Of a stretch of DNA of 15,773 bases, positions 6,818 through 14,464 are shown piece after piece. The DNA is taken from positions 35,538 through 51,310 of the forward strand of contig CAJTSV010000016.1 in assembly GCA_910579075.1 (NCBI GenBank), in the 5' to 3' direction. The notes beneath the pieces are model-generated. The model ran no database searches, was not told the origin of the DNA, and worked only from the letters and a program-made list of their open reading frames with translations. How positions within the stretch are numbered: position 1 is the stretch's first letter; every line of letters starts with the position of its first letter. The position numbers and the translations under genes were made by a program. This DNA is from an uncultured Eubacterium sp. (lineage in GTDB: Bacteria > Bacillota > Clostridia > Lachnospirales > Lachnospiraceae).

Positions 6818-7658
6818 AGTCAATTATACATACAGCACAGGCACAGCCTATGAGGTACAGGCACTGAAAAATATCAGCCTGAAAATAGAGGACGGCGAAT
6901 TTATCGGCATTATCGGTCATACTGGCTGCGGGAAATCCACACTGATACAGCATTTCAACGGCCTGATAAAAGCCACAAGCGGCGGCATTTATTATAACGG
7001 CGAGGATATTTACGACGAAGGCTACAGCCTGAAAGAGCTGCGCAGCAGGGTCGGCCTTGTATTCCAGTACCCGGAACACCAGCTGTTTGAAACAACGATT
7101 TTTGATGATGTCTGTTTCGGGCCGGTCAACCAGGGGCTTTCGAAAAACGAAGCGGGGCTGCGGGCATTTGAAGCGTTAAAAAATGTCGGACTGCCTGAAA
7201 AGCTGTATTACCAGTCCCCGTTTGATTTATCCGGCGGGCAGAAGCGGCGCGTTGCGATTGCAGGAGTGCTTGCCATGAGGCCGGAAGTGCTGGTGCTGGA
7301 CGAACCGACGGCCGGCTTGGACCCGAAGGGCCGTGACGAGATATTCGAACAAATTGCGCAGATGCACGAAGAAAATCATATGACGATTATTCTTGTTTCG
7401 CACAGCATGGAAGATGTGGCACAGTATGTCAGCCGCATGATTGTGATGAATCAGGGAGAGATTGTATCGGACGGCACTCCGTCCAGCGTATTCAGCCATT
7501 ACAAAGAGCTGGAACAGATTGGACTTGCGGCACCCCAGGTAACCTATCTGCTGCACGAAATGAAGGAAGCCGGATTTGATGTCAGCACCAGCGCGGTTTC
7601 GGTGGAAGATGCAGAACGGGAAATATTAAGATGCCTTGGAAAAGGGGCCTGGAAATGA
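6798..7658 (+). CDS. ecfA2: Energy-coupling factor transporter ATPase EcfA2
   Basis: This 286-residue ABC ATPase is the partner of EcfA1. Motifs are Walker A GHTGCGKST (40-48), Q-loop FQYPEHQLF (Q90), signature LSGGQKRRVAIAG (144-156), Walker B VLDEPTAGLDP (166-176) and switch His202 in VSHSMED. FQYPEHQLFETT is characteristic of EcfA2, and together with the FQNPDNQ of EcfA1 it marks an asymmetric heterodimer. Its start lies within the 3' end of ecfA1, with an AGGAG ribosome binding site at about 6780. This 20-bp overlap points to translational coupling and matched subunit amounts. Its end abuts the start region of ecfT. Confidence 0.95.
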   Translation: MSIILNKVNYTYSTGTAYEVQALKNISLKIEDGEFIGIIGHTGCGKSTLIQHFNGLIKATSGGIYYNGEDIYDEGYSLKELRSRVGLVFQYPEHQLFETTIFDDVCFGPVNQGLSKNEAGLRAFEALKNVGLPEKLYYQSPFDLSGGQKRRVAIAGVLAMRPEVLVLDEPTAGLDPKGRDEIFEQIAQMHEENHMTIILVSHSMEDVAQYVSRMIVMNQGEIVSDGTPSSVFSHYKELEQIGLAAPQVTYLLHEMKEAGFDVSTSAVSVEDAEREILRCLGKGAWK

Positions 7659-7671
7659 GTTGGGAAAAACG

Positions 7672-8472
7672 ATGATGAGAGACATTACGATAGGGCAGTA
7701 TTATCCGGCGGAATCACTGATACACAGGCTTGACCCGCGTGTCAAGCTGTCAGGGACGATGCTTTTTCTGATTGCTGTGTTTGCAGGCCGCGGCATTGCC
7801 GGGCTTTTGCTGATTACCGTATTTTTAGCCGCCGTAATCAGGATTTCGAAGGTTCCGTTCGGATATATGGTAAAGGGCCTGAAAGCCGTTGTGGTGCTGA
7901 TGGTGATTACCGCATTTTTCAACCTGTTTTTTACACCCGGTACCAGTATTATCTGGGAATGGAAGTGGCTGCGCATAACCGGGGAAGGAGTCGAAGCTGC
8001 TGTCCGCATGCTGTTCCGCCTGACCTATCTGATACTCGGGACGTCCGTTATGACACTGACAACGACGCCGAATGAACTGACGGACGGGCTGGAAAAAGCA
8101 TTAAAGCCGCTGCAGGCCGTCCGCGTGCCGGTACATGAAATAGCCATGATGATGGCAATCGCGCTGCGGTTTATCCCGATTTTAATCGAAGAAACCGATA
8201 AAATCATGCGTGCGCAGATGGCCCGCGGGGCAGATTTTGACCAAGGAAACCTGATACGCCGGGCCAAAGCGATGGTTCCGCTGCTTGTGCCGCTATTTAT
8301 ATCGGCATTCCGCCGGGCCAATGACCTGGCGATGGCCATGGAAGCGCGCTGCTACCGGGGCGGTGCTGGCAGGACGAAAATGAAGCCGTTAAAATATGCC
8401 GGGCGTGATTACGCTGCATACGCGGTGCTGCTGCTGTTTCTGGCAGCTGTCATTATGCTGCGGCGATTCTGA
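7672..8472 (+). CDS. ecfT: Energy-coupling factor transporter transmembrane subunit EcfT
   Basis: This is the membrane subunit that couples the EcfA1A2 ATPases to the S component. I choose ATG 7672 (266 residues); ATG 7675 and TTG starts at 7660 or 7636 are also possible, because the ribosome binding site (GGGAAA) is weak and translation may be coupled to ecfA2. Hydrophobic segments at about 28-56, 70-90, 115-132 and 239-263 fit the EcfT fold. The two coupling motifs are present: AQMARGAD (ARG at 184-186) and MEARCYRGG (ARC at 225-227, where Gly of the usual Ala-Arg-Gly is Cys, a common variant). The N-terminal GQYYPAESLIHRLDPRVKL is typical of the family. A 142-bp gap to truA follows, the largest gap in the block. 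Confidence 0.93.
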   Translation: MMRDITIGQYYPAESLIHRLDPRVKLSGTMLFLIAVFAGRGIAGLLLITVFLAAVIRISKVPFGYMVKGLKAVVVLMVITAFFNLFFTPGTSIIWEWKWLRITGEGVEAAVRMLFRLTYLILGTSVMTLTTTPNELTDGLEKALKPLQAVRVPVHEIAMMMAIALRFIPILIEETDKIMRAQMARGADFDQGNLIRRAKAMVPLLVPLFISAFRRANDLAMAMEARCYRGGAGRTKMKPLKYAGRDYAAYAVLLLFLAAVIMLRRF

Positions 8473-8614
8473 GAAGCGCCAGAGAATAAGAGACAGGTTC
8501 CATACCAGAGAGAGTCTGGAAACTGGTACCCTGGCATATCTGCATATCAGGATATAAGCTGTGCAATACGTACAGGCAGTCAGGTAAATATAATGGGATT
8601 TTGGAGATATCAGA
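8473..8614 (+). promoter_or_regulatory. Structured 142-bp gap between ecfT and truA
   Basis: No gene fits here. GCCAG at 8478-8482 can pair with CTGGC at 8531-8535, enclosing two mutually exclusive inner hairpins. One is CCAGA (8505-8509) with TCTGG (8515-8519). The other is TACCAG (8503-8508) with CTGGTA (8523-8528). A restriction-like palindrome GGTACC lies at 8525-8530. Nested alternative stems in an otherwise compact operon suggest an RNA element affecting truA expression or operon mRNA processing. No known riboswitch consensus was recognised, and no T run makes it a terminator. Confidence 0.35.
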
Positions 8615-9358
8615 ATGAAAAGAATCAGGCTGACGGTCGCATACGACGGGACGAATTACAACGGCTGGCAGGTACAGCCAAACGGCATTACGATTGAAGG
8701 TGTCCTGAACCGGGCGCTGGCTGAGCTGACCGGAGAGCCGGTCACGGTTATCGGTGCAAGCCGCACAGACTCCGGCGTGCATTCGCTTGGAAATGTGGCT
8801 GTTTTTGATACGGAAACAAGAATTCCGCCGGATAAAATCAGCTATGCCCTAAACCAGCGCCTGCCGGATGACATCGTCGTGCAGCATTCCTGTGAGGTGC
8901 CGCCTGATTTTCATCCGAGGCGCTGTGCAAGCCGCAAGACGTATGAATATAAAATACTAAACCGCACATTTCCAATGCCCCTGCGACGGTTCGATACTTA
9001 TTTTTATCACCGCCGCCTGAACGTGGCGGATATGCAGGAAGCAGCGCGGCTGCTTGTCGGGGAGCATGATTTTAAAAGCTTCTGCTCCATACATACGCAG
9101 GCAAAATCCACCGTGCGTACTATTTACAGCCTGACGGTCGAAAAACAGGGGGATTTGATTGTAATCCGCGTGACCGGAAGCGGGTTTTTATACAATATGG
9201 TGCGCATCCTTGCGGGCACGCTGCTGCAGGCAGGAAGCGGGGAACGAAAGCCCGGCGAAATGACACAGATCCTGAACGCGGCAGACCGCAGTGCGGCAGG
9301 CCCGACAGCTCCGGCATGCGGGCTTACAATGATTGGAATTGAATTTGAAGGCATATAA
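8615..9358 (+). CDS. truA: tRNA pseudouridine(38-40) synthase TruA
   Basis: This 247-residue protein matches TruA over its full length. TruA isomerises uridines 38, 39 and 40 in the anticodon arm of many tRNAs. The start RIRLTVAYDGTNYNGWQVQPN is the classic TruA N-terminus. GASRTDSGVHSLGNV carries the catalytic Asp52. Further family motifs are FHPRRCASRKTYEYKI, GEHDFKSFCS and GSGFLYNMVRILAGTLL, the last near the C-terminus. ATG 8615 follows TTTTGGAGATATCAGA, with GGAG about eight bases away. It closes the plus-strand block and is followed immediately by a strong hairpin. In many Firmicutes truA sits directly after ecfA1-ecfA2-ecfT, as here. Confidence 0.96.
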   Translation: MKRIRLTVAYDGTNYNGWQVQPNGITIEGVLNRALAELTGEPVTVIGASRTDSGVHSLGNVAVFDTETRIPPDKISYALNQRLPDDIVVQHSCEVPPDFHPRRCASRKTYEYKILNRTFPMPLRRFDTYFYHRRLNVADMQEAARLLVGEHDFKSFCSIHTQAKSTVRTIYSLTVEKQGDLIVIRVTGSGFLYNMVRILAGTLLQAGSGERKPGEMTQILNAADRSAAGPTAPACGLTMIGIEFEGI

Positions 9359-9420
9359 GGCCGGAAGCCCTGGACAGATATTCTGCCATGGGCTTCCGGC
9401 CCTGTTTGAAGCATTTTTGT
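9359..9420. terminator. Strong hairpin terminator between convergent truA and uxuB
   Basis: GGCCGGAAGCCC at 9359-9370 pairs perfectly with GGGCTTCCGGCC at 9390-9401 over a 19-base loop, starting right after the truA stop codon. On the plus strand it is followed by CTGTTTGAAGCATTTTTGTATTTTT, a discontinuous T-rich tract. It lies between two converging genes and can end transcription from both sides, although the minus-strand T tract is poor. Confidence 0.75.
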
Positions 9421-9424
9421 ATTT

Positions 9425-10267
9425 TTATACGCCGGAATAAGCAGCAAAGCCTGCATCAATCGGCAGCACAACGCCTGTAATTGCGCTGGCAGACCTGTCA
9501 TCACACAGGAAGAACACGCCGCCGAGAAGCTCCTCGCTGTCTACAAAACGCCCGGTCGGTGTTCCGGTTAAAATCTTATTGGAACGTGCGGTTGGTGTGC
9601 CGTCTTCGTTAAACAGCAGCGCCCGGTTCTGGTTTGATACCAGAAATCCCGGTGCGATGGCATTGCAGCGGATTCCGGTTCCGGCAAAATGCGTTGCCAG
9701 CCACTGTGTAAAATTGGAAATGGCTGCTTTTGCGCCAGAGTAAGCCGGAATCTTGGTCAGCGGAATATACGCATTCATCGAAGAAATATTTAAAATACAT
9801 CCCGATTTTCTTTCCACCATGTCTTTTGCAAACTGCTGGGTTGGCAGCAGGGTTCCCTGGAAATTGAGCTTGAATACGAAATCCACGCCGGATGCATCCA
9901 GGTCAAAAAAGGTCTTCTGGCCTTCTTTTGCTTCATGCTGGTATTCGTTATCGGTGGTAGCTCTCGGATTGTTGCCGCCTGCACCGTTTACGAGGATATC
10001 GCATGGGCCAAGGTCTTTTAACACGGCCTCATGCACCTGTGCGAGTGCTTCCGGTTCCAGTACATTCGCTTTGTAGCCTTCACAGATAAATCCTTCTGCC
10101 TTGCATTCATCTGCCAGCTTTTTGACAGCTTCTTCGTTTAAGTCCAGTGCAGCTACCTTTGCGCCAGCCTGTGCAAAAGCCTTTGCCATCGTGCCGCACA
10201 AAACGCCGCCTGCGCCTGTGACTACAACGGTTTTTCCGGTAAAATCAATATTTAAAGGTAAATTCAT
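9425..10267 (-). CDS. uxuB: D-mannonate oxidoreductase (fructuronate reductase), SDR type
   Basis: This 280-residue short-chain dehydrogenase has a Rossmann N-terminus with TGAGGVLCG at 17-25. The VLC variant of the glycine motif is, from memory, typical of the mannonate oxidoreductase (YjmF) group. It also has an acidic NAD-selecting segment (LDLN), NGAGGNN at 94-100, and the catalytic set Ser162 or Ser163, Tyr176 and Lys180 (YSGAK). It probably reduces D-fructuronate to D-mannonate with NADH in the cytoplasm. It is unrelated to the long-chain UxuB of E. coli. The assignment to uronate metabolism rests mainly on uxuA upstream in the same operon; a gluconate or other sugar-acid dehydrogenase is the alternative. 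ATG 10267 follows GAGAGGAGAACAGC. The 134-bp gap to uxuA contains a long-loop hairpin. Confidence 0.85.
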   Translation of the reverse strand: MNLPLNIDFTGKTVVVTGAGGVLCGTMAKAFAQAGAKVAALDLNEEAVKKLADECKAEGFICEGYKANVLEPEALAQVHEAVLKDLGPCDILVNGAGGNNPRATTDNEYQHEAKEGQKTFFDLDASGVDFVFKLNFQGTLLPTQQFAKDMVERKSGCILNISSMNAYIPLTKIPAYSGAKAAISNFTQWLATHFAGTGIRCNAIAPGFLVSNQNRALLFNEDGTPTARSNKILTGTPTGRFVDSEELLGGVFFLCDDRSASAITGVVLPIDAGFAAYSGV

Positions 10268-10295
10268 AATGCTGTTCTCCTCTCAGATTGACGGG

Positions 10296-10343
10296 GCTGC
10301 CGCAGGAAGTAGGTTTTCATATGATTTTTCTTAATGCGGCAGC
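10296..10343 (-). other. Long-loop hairpin in the uxuA-uxuB gap
   Basis: GCTGCCGCA at 10296-10304 and TGCGGCAGC at 10335-10343 form a perfect nine-pair stem with a 30-base AT-rich loop. No T run follows on the minus strand, so it is not an ordinary terminator. It stands about 30 bases before the uxuB start. It may act as an mRNA processing or stability element setting the UxuA:UxuB ratio. The remainder of the 10268-10401 gap holds no recognisable gene. Confidence 0.45.
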
Positions 10344-10401
10344 TCCTTTATCAGTTTCTGCTATCCTGCCGTTTTTTATGAATCGTTTCTGCCGGATTTT
10401 T

Positions 10402-11478
10402 TTATTTTGATACCGGGCCTTCTGTTTTTTCCAGCATATCCCAGCAGCCCCACAGATACATAATGCCGAGGGCACGGTCATAAAGGCCGTAGCCAGGCCT
10501 GCATTTCTCGCCCCAGATATGGCGTCCGTGGTCTGGACGGACATAGCCGGTATAGCCGCAGTCATGGTAAGCTTTTACAATATTCAAAATGCCGGTATCG
10601 CCATCGCAGTCGCGGTGGGAAGCTTCGGTAAAGTCGCCGTTTGGATAATGGCGCACGTTGCGGATATGCGCAAAAGCAATCCGGTCACAGTAGGTGCGGA
10701 CAATATCTGCGACATTGTTTTCTTTATTTGCGCCAAGAGAGCCGGAGCACAGGCAAAGGCAGTTGTATTCATCATCCACCATCTTTAAGAAACGGCCGAT
10801 TGCTTCCTTGTCACAAAGAAGGCGCGGGATTCCGAAAATATCCCATGGCGGGTCATCCTGGTGGATTGCCATTTTAATATCGGTTTCGTGGCAGACCGGC
10901 ATAATTGCTTCCAGGAAATATTTCAGGTTTTCCCATAATTTTTCTTTGGTTACCGGGCGGTATGCTGCAAAAAGCTCATCCAGCTTTGCCATGCGTTCCG
11001 GCTCCCAGCCTGGGAAGGTCATGCCGTTTAAGTTGTTTAAGATATAATCAGCCATTTCCTTGTAGTCATCGTGAATGCGGTCTTTTTCATAAAACAGAGC
11101 GGTGGAGCCGTCTTCCAGCGGGTGGAACAGGTCTGTTCGCGTCCAGTCAAAAATCGGCATGAAATTGTAGGTAACAACCTTGACACCGAATTTTGCCAGA
11201 TTGCGCAGCGTTGTCTTGTAATTTTCGATATACTGGTCTCTGGTTGGAAGGCCGATTTTAATATCATCGTGTACATTGACGCTTTCTACAACGTCCATGT
11301 TAAAGCCTGCGCCTTCAATCTGCTGCCGTGCTTTTTCAATTTCCTCGACTTCCCAGACTTCTCCGGCCTGTTTGTCGTGCAGTGCCCATACGAGTCCTGT
11401 TACGCCCGGAATCTGTTTAATCATTTCCGGCGTGATGCTGTCATTTCCTTCGCCATACCAGCGGAATGTCATTTGCAT
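10402..11478 (-). CDS. uxuA: D-mannonate dehydratase UxuA
   Basis: This 358-residue protein matches UxuA end to end, beginning MTFRWYGEGNDSI after a two-residue lead. UxuA removes water from D-mannonate to give 2-keto-3-deoxy-D-gluconate, using a divalent metal (Fe or Mn) in a TIM-barrel fold. Conserved motifs that supply metal and catalytic residues are visible: AIHQDDPPW (His206), LCLCSGSLGA (Cys244), FAHIRNVRH (His271) and VRPDHGRHIWGE (Asp316). ATG 11478 follows GAGAGGAGAATATTACT. ATG 11472 is an alternative start. The gene is 29 bases downstream of the TRAP permease gene and is clearly in the same operon. It is the best-identified gene here and fixes the operon's role in hexuronate breakdown. 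Confidence 0.96.
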   Translation of the reverse strand: MQMTFRWYGEGNDSITPEMIKQIPGVTGLVWALHDKQAGEVWEVEEIEKARQQIEGAGFNMDVVESVNVHDDIKIGLPTRDQYIENYKTTLRNLAKFGVKVVTYNFMPIFDWTRTDLFHPLEDGSTALFYEKDRIHDDYKEMADYILNNLNGMTFPGWEPERMAKLDELFAAYRPVTKEKLWENLKYFLEAIMPVCHETDIKMAIHQDDPPWDIFGIPRLLCDKEAIGRFLKMVDDEYNCLCLCSGSLGANKENNVADIVRTYCDRIAFAHIRNVRHYPNGDFTEASHRDCDGDTGILNIVKAYHDCGYTGYVRPDHGRHIWGEKCRPGYGLYDRALGIMYLWGCWDMLEKTEGPVSK

Positions 11479-11507
11479 AGTAATATTCTCCTCTCAATAA
11501 ATAATCA

Positions 11508-12809
11508 TTAAATTAATCCTGCTGCCATTGGTAACCCGGTGCTTAAGAACGGAACATAGGTAATTAAAAGCAGTCCTAATAAGATTGCCGCATAATACCA
11601 GAGCATATACGGGATTGTTTTTGCCAGTGATGTATCGCCTACCTTAATCGCCACAAACAGCGTATTCCCTACCGGCGGGGTTATGTTTCCGATACACAGG
11701 TTGTATACAAGAATTAACCCAAAGTGTACCGGGTGCATGCCAAATGTTTTTACGATTGGCAGAAAGAGCGGTGTAAAAATCAGAATGGCCGGGGTAACAT
11801 CCATAAAGGTGCCTGCAATTAACAGAATGACATTCATGATAAGCAGGATTAAAATATAGTTATCCGTCAGTCCTAACAGTGCTGCGGAAACAGCCTGCGG
11901 AATCTGCATAAATGCCATAACCCACCCGAGAATATTTGAAACACCAATTAAAAATACAACCATGCCGCTCATTTTGGCACTGCTTACAACAATATCCCAG
12001 AAGGATTTCAGCGTAATGTTGCGGTAGAGCACGCCGAGAATCAGTGCATATACGACTGCAATCGCGGAACCCTCGGTTGCCGTAAATACACCGGCTACAA
12101 TTCCGCCGATAACGATAATAATCAGGGAAAGAGCTGGCAGGGCGCTTATTGTTGCAGTGCCGAGTTTCTTCCAGTCATATCTGCCTTCTGCGCCCTTGTA
12201 GCCTTTGCGTTTTGCCAGAACCACGCCGACAAGAATACAGCATAATGCCCACAGGAATCCCGGAACATACCCGCCAAGGAACAGGGCAGCTACGGAAGTT
12301 CCGCCGGATGCAAGGGAATATGTGATAAGTGCATTGGAAGGCGGTATTAATAAACCAGATGGTGCAGATGCGCCATTGGTTGCAGCACATAATGCAGGGT
12401 CGTAGCCGAGTTCTTCTTCACCTTCTTTTACCATGCTGCCGACTGCGGCTGCAGCTGCGGAAGCAGAACCGGAAATTGCTCCAAACAGGGCATTTGCTCC
12501 GGCGTTTGTTACAAGAAGCGCTCCCGGCAGCTTGCCAAGGATTGCCATAACAAAATCAACGAGCCGTTTTGCAATGCCGCCCTGGTTCATCAGGTTGCCG
12601 GCCAGGATAAAAAACGGAATCGCGGTCAGGCTGAATTTGCTCATGCCGACGAATGTTCTCTGTGCGGCAGTAACAACCGAAATATCCAGCGGCACGGTCT
12701 GCAGGATAGCTGCCAGCGCGGAAATTCCAATCGAGTATGCAATCGGCACGCCGAGTGCAAGCAGGACTAATAATACAATAAGAATAATAACCAGTGACTG
12801 AATTGCCAT
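11508..12809 (-). CDS. dctM: TRAP transporter large permease, DctM family
   Basis: This 433-residue, highly hydrophobic protein has the length and repeated-helix pattern of DctM, with about a dozen membrane segments. Typical stretches are LVILLVLLALGVPIAYSIG at the N-terminus, FFILAGNLMNQGGIAKRLVDF, GSASAAAAAVGSMV, APSGLLIPPSNALITYSL, and INPV-like VYNLCIGNITPPVGNTLF near the C-terminus. TRAP systems use ion gradients, usually sodium, rather than ATP to import sugar acids delivered by the binding protein. The start codon directly follows the dctQ stop (TAA-ATG), with an excellent AAGGAGG ribosome binding site inside dctQ. The substrate is inferred to be a uronate or aldonate from the adjoining uxuA and uxuB. 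Confidence 0.94.
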   Translation of the reverse strand: MAIQSLVIILIVLLVLLALGVPIAYSIGISALAAILQTVPLDISVVTAAQRTFVGMSKFSLTAIPFFILAGNLMNQGGIAKRLVDFVMAILGKLPGALLVTNAGANALFGAISGSASAAAAAVGSMVKEGEEELGYDPALCAATNGASAPSGLLIPPSNALITYSLASGGTSVAALFLGGYVPGFLWALCCILVGVVLAKRKGYKGAEGRYDWKKLGTATISALPALSLIIIVIGGIVAGVFTATEGSAIAVVYALILGVLYRNITLKSFWDIVVSSAKMSGMVVFLIGVSNILGWVMAFMQIPQAVSAALLGLTDNYILILLIMNVILLIAGTFMDVTPAILIFTPLFLPIVKTFGMHPVHFGLILVYNLCIGNITPPVGNTLFVAIKVGDTSLAKTIPYMLWYYAAILLGLLLITYVPFLSTGLPMAAGLI

Positions 12810-13298
12810 TTACGCCGCCTCCTTTTCATCTGTCTGGCCCTTGATAATATCTATCATATTAAAAACTGTATAAATCATATTTAAAATACCGCACAGCGGC
12901 AGCACTACATAAAAAATGCCAATCGGCACGCCAAGGGATGAAGTCATCTGCCCCATGGCCAGTGATGTAATCTGAACGCCGCCGAATACAAGGATGGTTG
13001 CGGAGAATAAAAAAGCAATGATTTCCCCAAGGCAGTTCAGACCTTTTTGTACCGGCAGGCTGAACTGTTCCACGACAATCGGAATATTCATATGCCCGCG
13101 TTCACAGGTCACTAAAGACGCGCCTAAAAGGCTCATCCATGCAAACAGATATCCGACCAGCTCCTCCGACCAGGTGGACGGATTTTGCAGGATATATCTG
13201 GTAAATACCTGCCAGCAGGTCAGGATGACCATTGCAAGGAAGCTGATTCCTGCCAGGCCGTTCAGTATGCGGGTAATCCCGTTTCGAAATGCTTTCAT
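12810..13298 (-). CDS. dctQ: TRAP transporter small permease, DctQ family
   Basis: This 162-residue protein has four predicted membrane helices: about 15-33, 45-65, 88-110 and 125-148. The DctQ hallmark WSEEL follows the first helix (YILQNPSTWSEELVGYLFAW), and RGHMNIPIVVEQF follows the second. It is the accessory membrane subunit that pairs with DctM in TRAP importers. ATG 13298 follows GTAGGAGGGACAGATT. The gene begins 12 bases after dctP and abuts dctM, giving the compact order dctP-dctQ-dctM seen in TRAP operons. Confidence 0.93.
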   Translation of the reverse strand: MKAFRNGITRILNGLAGISFLAMVILTCWQVFTRYILQNPSTWSEELVGYLFAWMSLLGASLVTCERGHMNIPIVVEQFSLPVQKGLNCLGEIIAFLFSATILVFGGVQITSLAMGQMTSSLGVPIGIFYVVLPLCGILNMIYTVFNMIDIIKGQTDEKEAA

Positions 13299-13310
13299 AA
13301 TCTGTCCCTC

Positions 13311-14342
13311 CTACTCTGCTTCTGACGGATATTGGGTATTGTATTCCTGGATTTTGCTGTAAATCGGTGACAGGTCCTGATACTGTTCCAGCATGGCGGC
13401 ATGCATCGATTCACAGATTTCCTGAAATGGCTTTGTGTCCGGATAGAGGAAGGTAACGCCCTGCTCATTGGCTGCCTTGTCCTTGGCAGCTTCCACAGCC
13501 TTGACCCATTCTTCCCGTTCCACGGTGTTGACCAGACGGAAGCCTTCTTCAAAAATACTGCGTTCATCTTCCGGCAGCTCATCGAGGAATGCGCAGTTGC
13601 CGATTAAAATATCCGGTATCATCTGGTGCATGTCATAGGAGTAATATTTGCACACATCGCCGTGCCCGTTCGAGGTCAGTGCCATTTCGTTATTTTCAGC
13701 GCCGTCAATAACCTTGGACTGCAGCGCTGTGTATACTTCGCCAAACCCCATTGGCGTTGCGGAGCCGCCCAGAAGGCTCATCATTTCGACATTGGTAGGA
13801 GACTGCTGTACCCTGATTTTCAGGCCCTTTAAATCTGCCGGAGATTCAATTGGCGTCGAAACCGTATAAAAGTTACGCGTTCCGGCATCAATCCAGGTTA
13901 CGGCTTCAAAGCCAGCCTGCTTGGTGGATTCAAAAATCGGGTCTACGATGGCAGGGTCATCCATGGACATATGGTATGCATCTGCGGAAGCAAACAGGTA
14001 TGGCAGGTTAAACAGGGTATAGTTTTCCGAAAACGTTTCCAGAATGGAATTGCTTGCAACACAAAAATCAATGGCGCCAGTCTGTGTCAGCTGCACCATA
14101 TCCGTCTGTGAACCAAGCAGCTCGCTTGGATATACCTCTACATTGTATTTGTCTCCCAGCTTGCTTTCGATGTATTCTTCAAAAGCCATAAGTGCAATAT
14201 TGGTAGGGTGGTCTGTTGCCTGGTTGTGGCCGATGCGGATAATCTGTCTGTGGTCATTCCCGCCAGCCCCGCACCCGGAAAGGGATGCTGCCAGTGTCCC
14301 CATGCAGAGAATGCCGGCAAGCAATCTGAGACATCGTTTCAT
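13311..14342 (-). CDS. dctP: TRAP transporter substrate-binding lipoprotein, DctP family
   Basis: This 343-residue protein starts with a lipoprotein signal (MKRCLRLLAGILCMGTLAASLSGC), with lipobox LSGC and acylated Cys24. That suits a Gram-positive cell in which the binding protein is tethered to the outer membrane face. Family motifs include IRIGHNQATDHP, RNFYT (Arg156) and LKGLKIRVQQSPTNVEMM, whose Arg177 corresponds to the arginine that salt-bridges the ligand carboxylate in TRAP binding proteins. ATPMGFGEVYTALQSKVIDGAENN follows, with the conserved Asn pair. The carboxylate-binding arginine supports a sugar-acid ligand; the uxu genes point to a hexuronate or mannonate. ATG 14342 follows AATGAAGGAGGATTTTTACT. 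It is the first gene of the minus-strand operon. Confidence 0.94.
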   Translation of the reverse strand: MKRCLRLLAGILCMGTLAASLSGCGAGGNDHRQIIRIGHNQATDHPTNIALMAFEEYIESKLGDKYNVEVYPSELLGSQTDMVQLTQTGAIDFCVASNSILETFSENYTLFNLPYLFASADAYHMSMDDPAIVDPIFESTKQAGFEAVTWIDAGTRNFYTVSTPIESPADLKGLKIRVQQSPTNVEMMSLLGGSATPMGFGEVYTALQSKVIDGAENNEMALTSNGHGDVCKYYSYDMHQMIPDILIGNCAFLDELPEDERSIFEEGFRLVNTVEREEWVKAVEAAKDKAANEQGVTFLYPDTKPFQEICESMHAAMLEQYQDLSPIYSKIQEYNTQYPSEAE

Positions 14343-14371
14343 AGTAAAAATCCTCCTTCATTGCTGTTTTC

Positions 14372-14386
14372 ACAAAACCGTTTTGT
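14372..14386. promoter_or_regulatory. 15-bp palindrome ACAAAAC-C-GTTTTGT before dctP, probable operator
   Basis: Seven-base arms pair perfectly around one central base, 30-44 bases upstream of the dctP start. Possible minus-strand -10 hexamers lie next to it: TATACT at 14400-14395 and TATTCT at 14393-14388. Neither has an acceptable -35, which fits an activator-dependent promoter. In that case the palindrome would lie at or just after the transcription start. AraC proteins usually bind direct repeats, so a second regulator of LacI or GntR type may act here. The functional claim is inference. Confidence 0.45.
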
Positions 14387-14435
14387 TAGAATAGAGTATA
14401 TCAGGAAAAAACAGAGATTGCGTGGTAGTTACTGC

Positions 14436-14464
14436 TTGAAATATGGTGAATATTGCTATATAAT
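14436..14464 (+). promoter_or_regulatory. Sigma-A-type promoter of the AraC-family gene
   Basis: TTGAAA at 14436-14441 and TATAAT at 14459-14464 are separated by exactly 17 bases, five of six and six of six matches to consensus. The expected transcription start is near 14471, giving a leader of about 55 bases before ATG 14527. It faces away from the dctP operon. Confidence 0.75.

Noticed and set aside
8589..8594. TATAAT hexamer just upstream of truA
   Set aside because: No acceptable -35 lies 16-18 bases upstream, and a start from it would leave a leader of about 14 bases, cutting into the ribosome binding site.
8473..8614. T-box or known riboswitch in the ecfT-truA gap
   Set aside because: The conserved T-box sequence (AGGGTGGNACCGCG) and other recognised riboswitch cores are absent; only short stems are seen.
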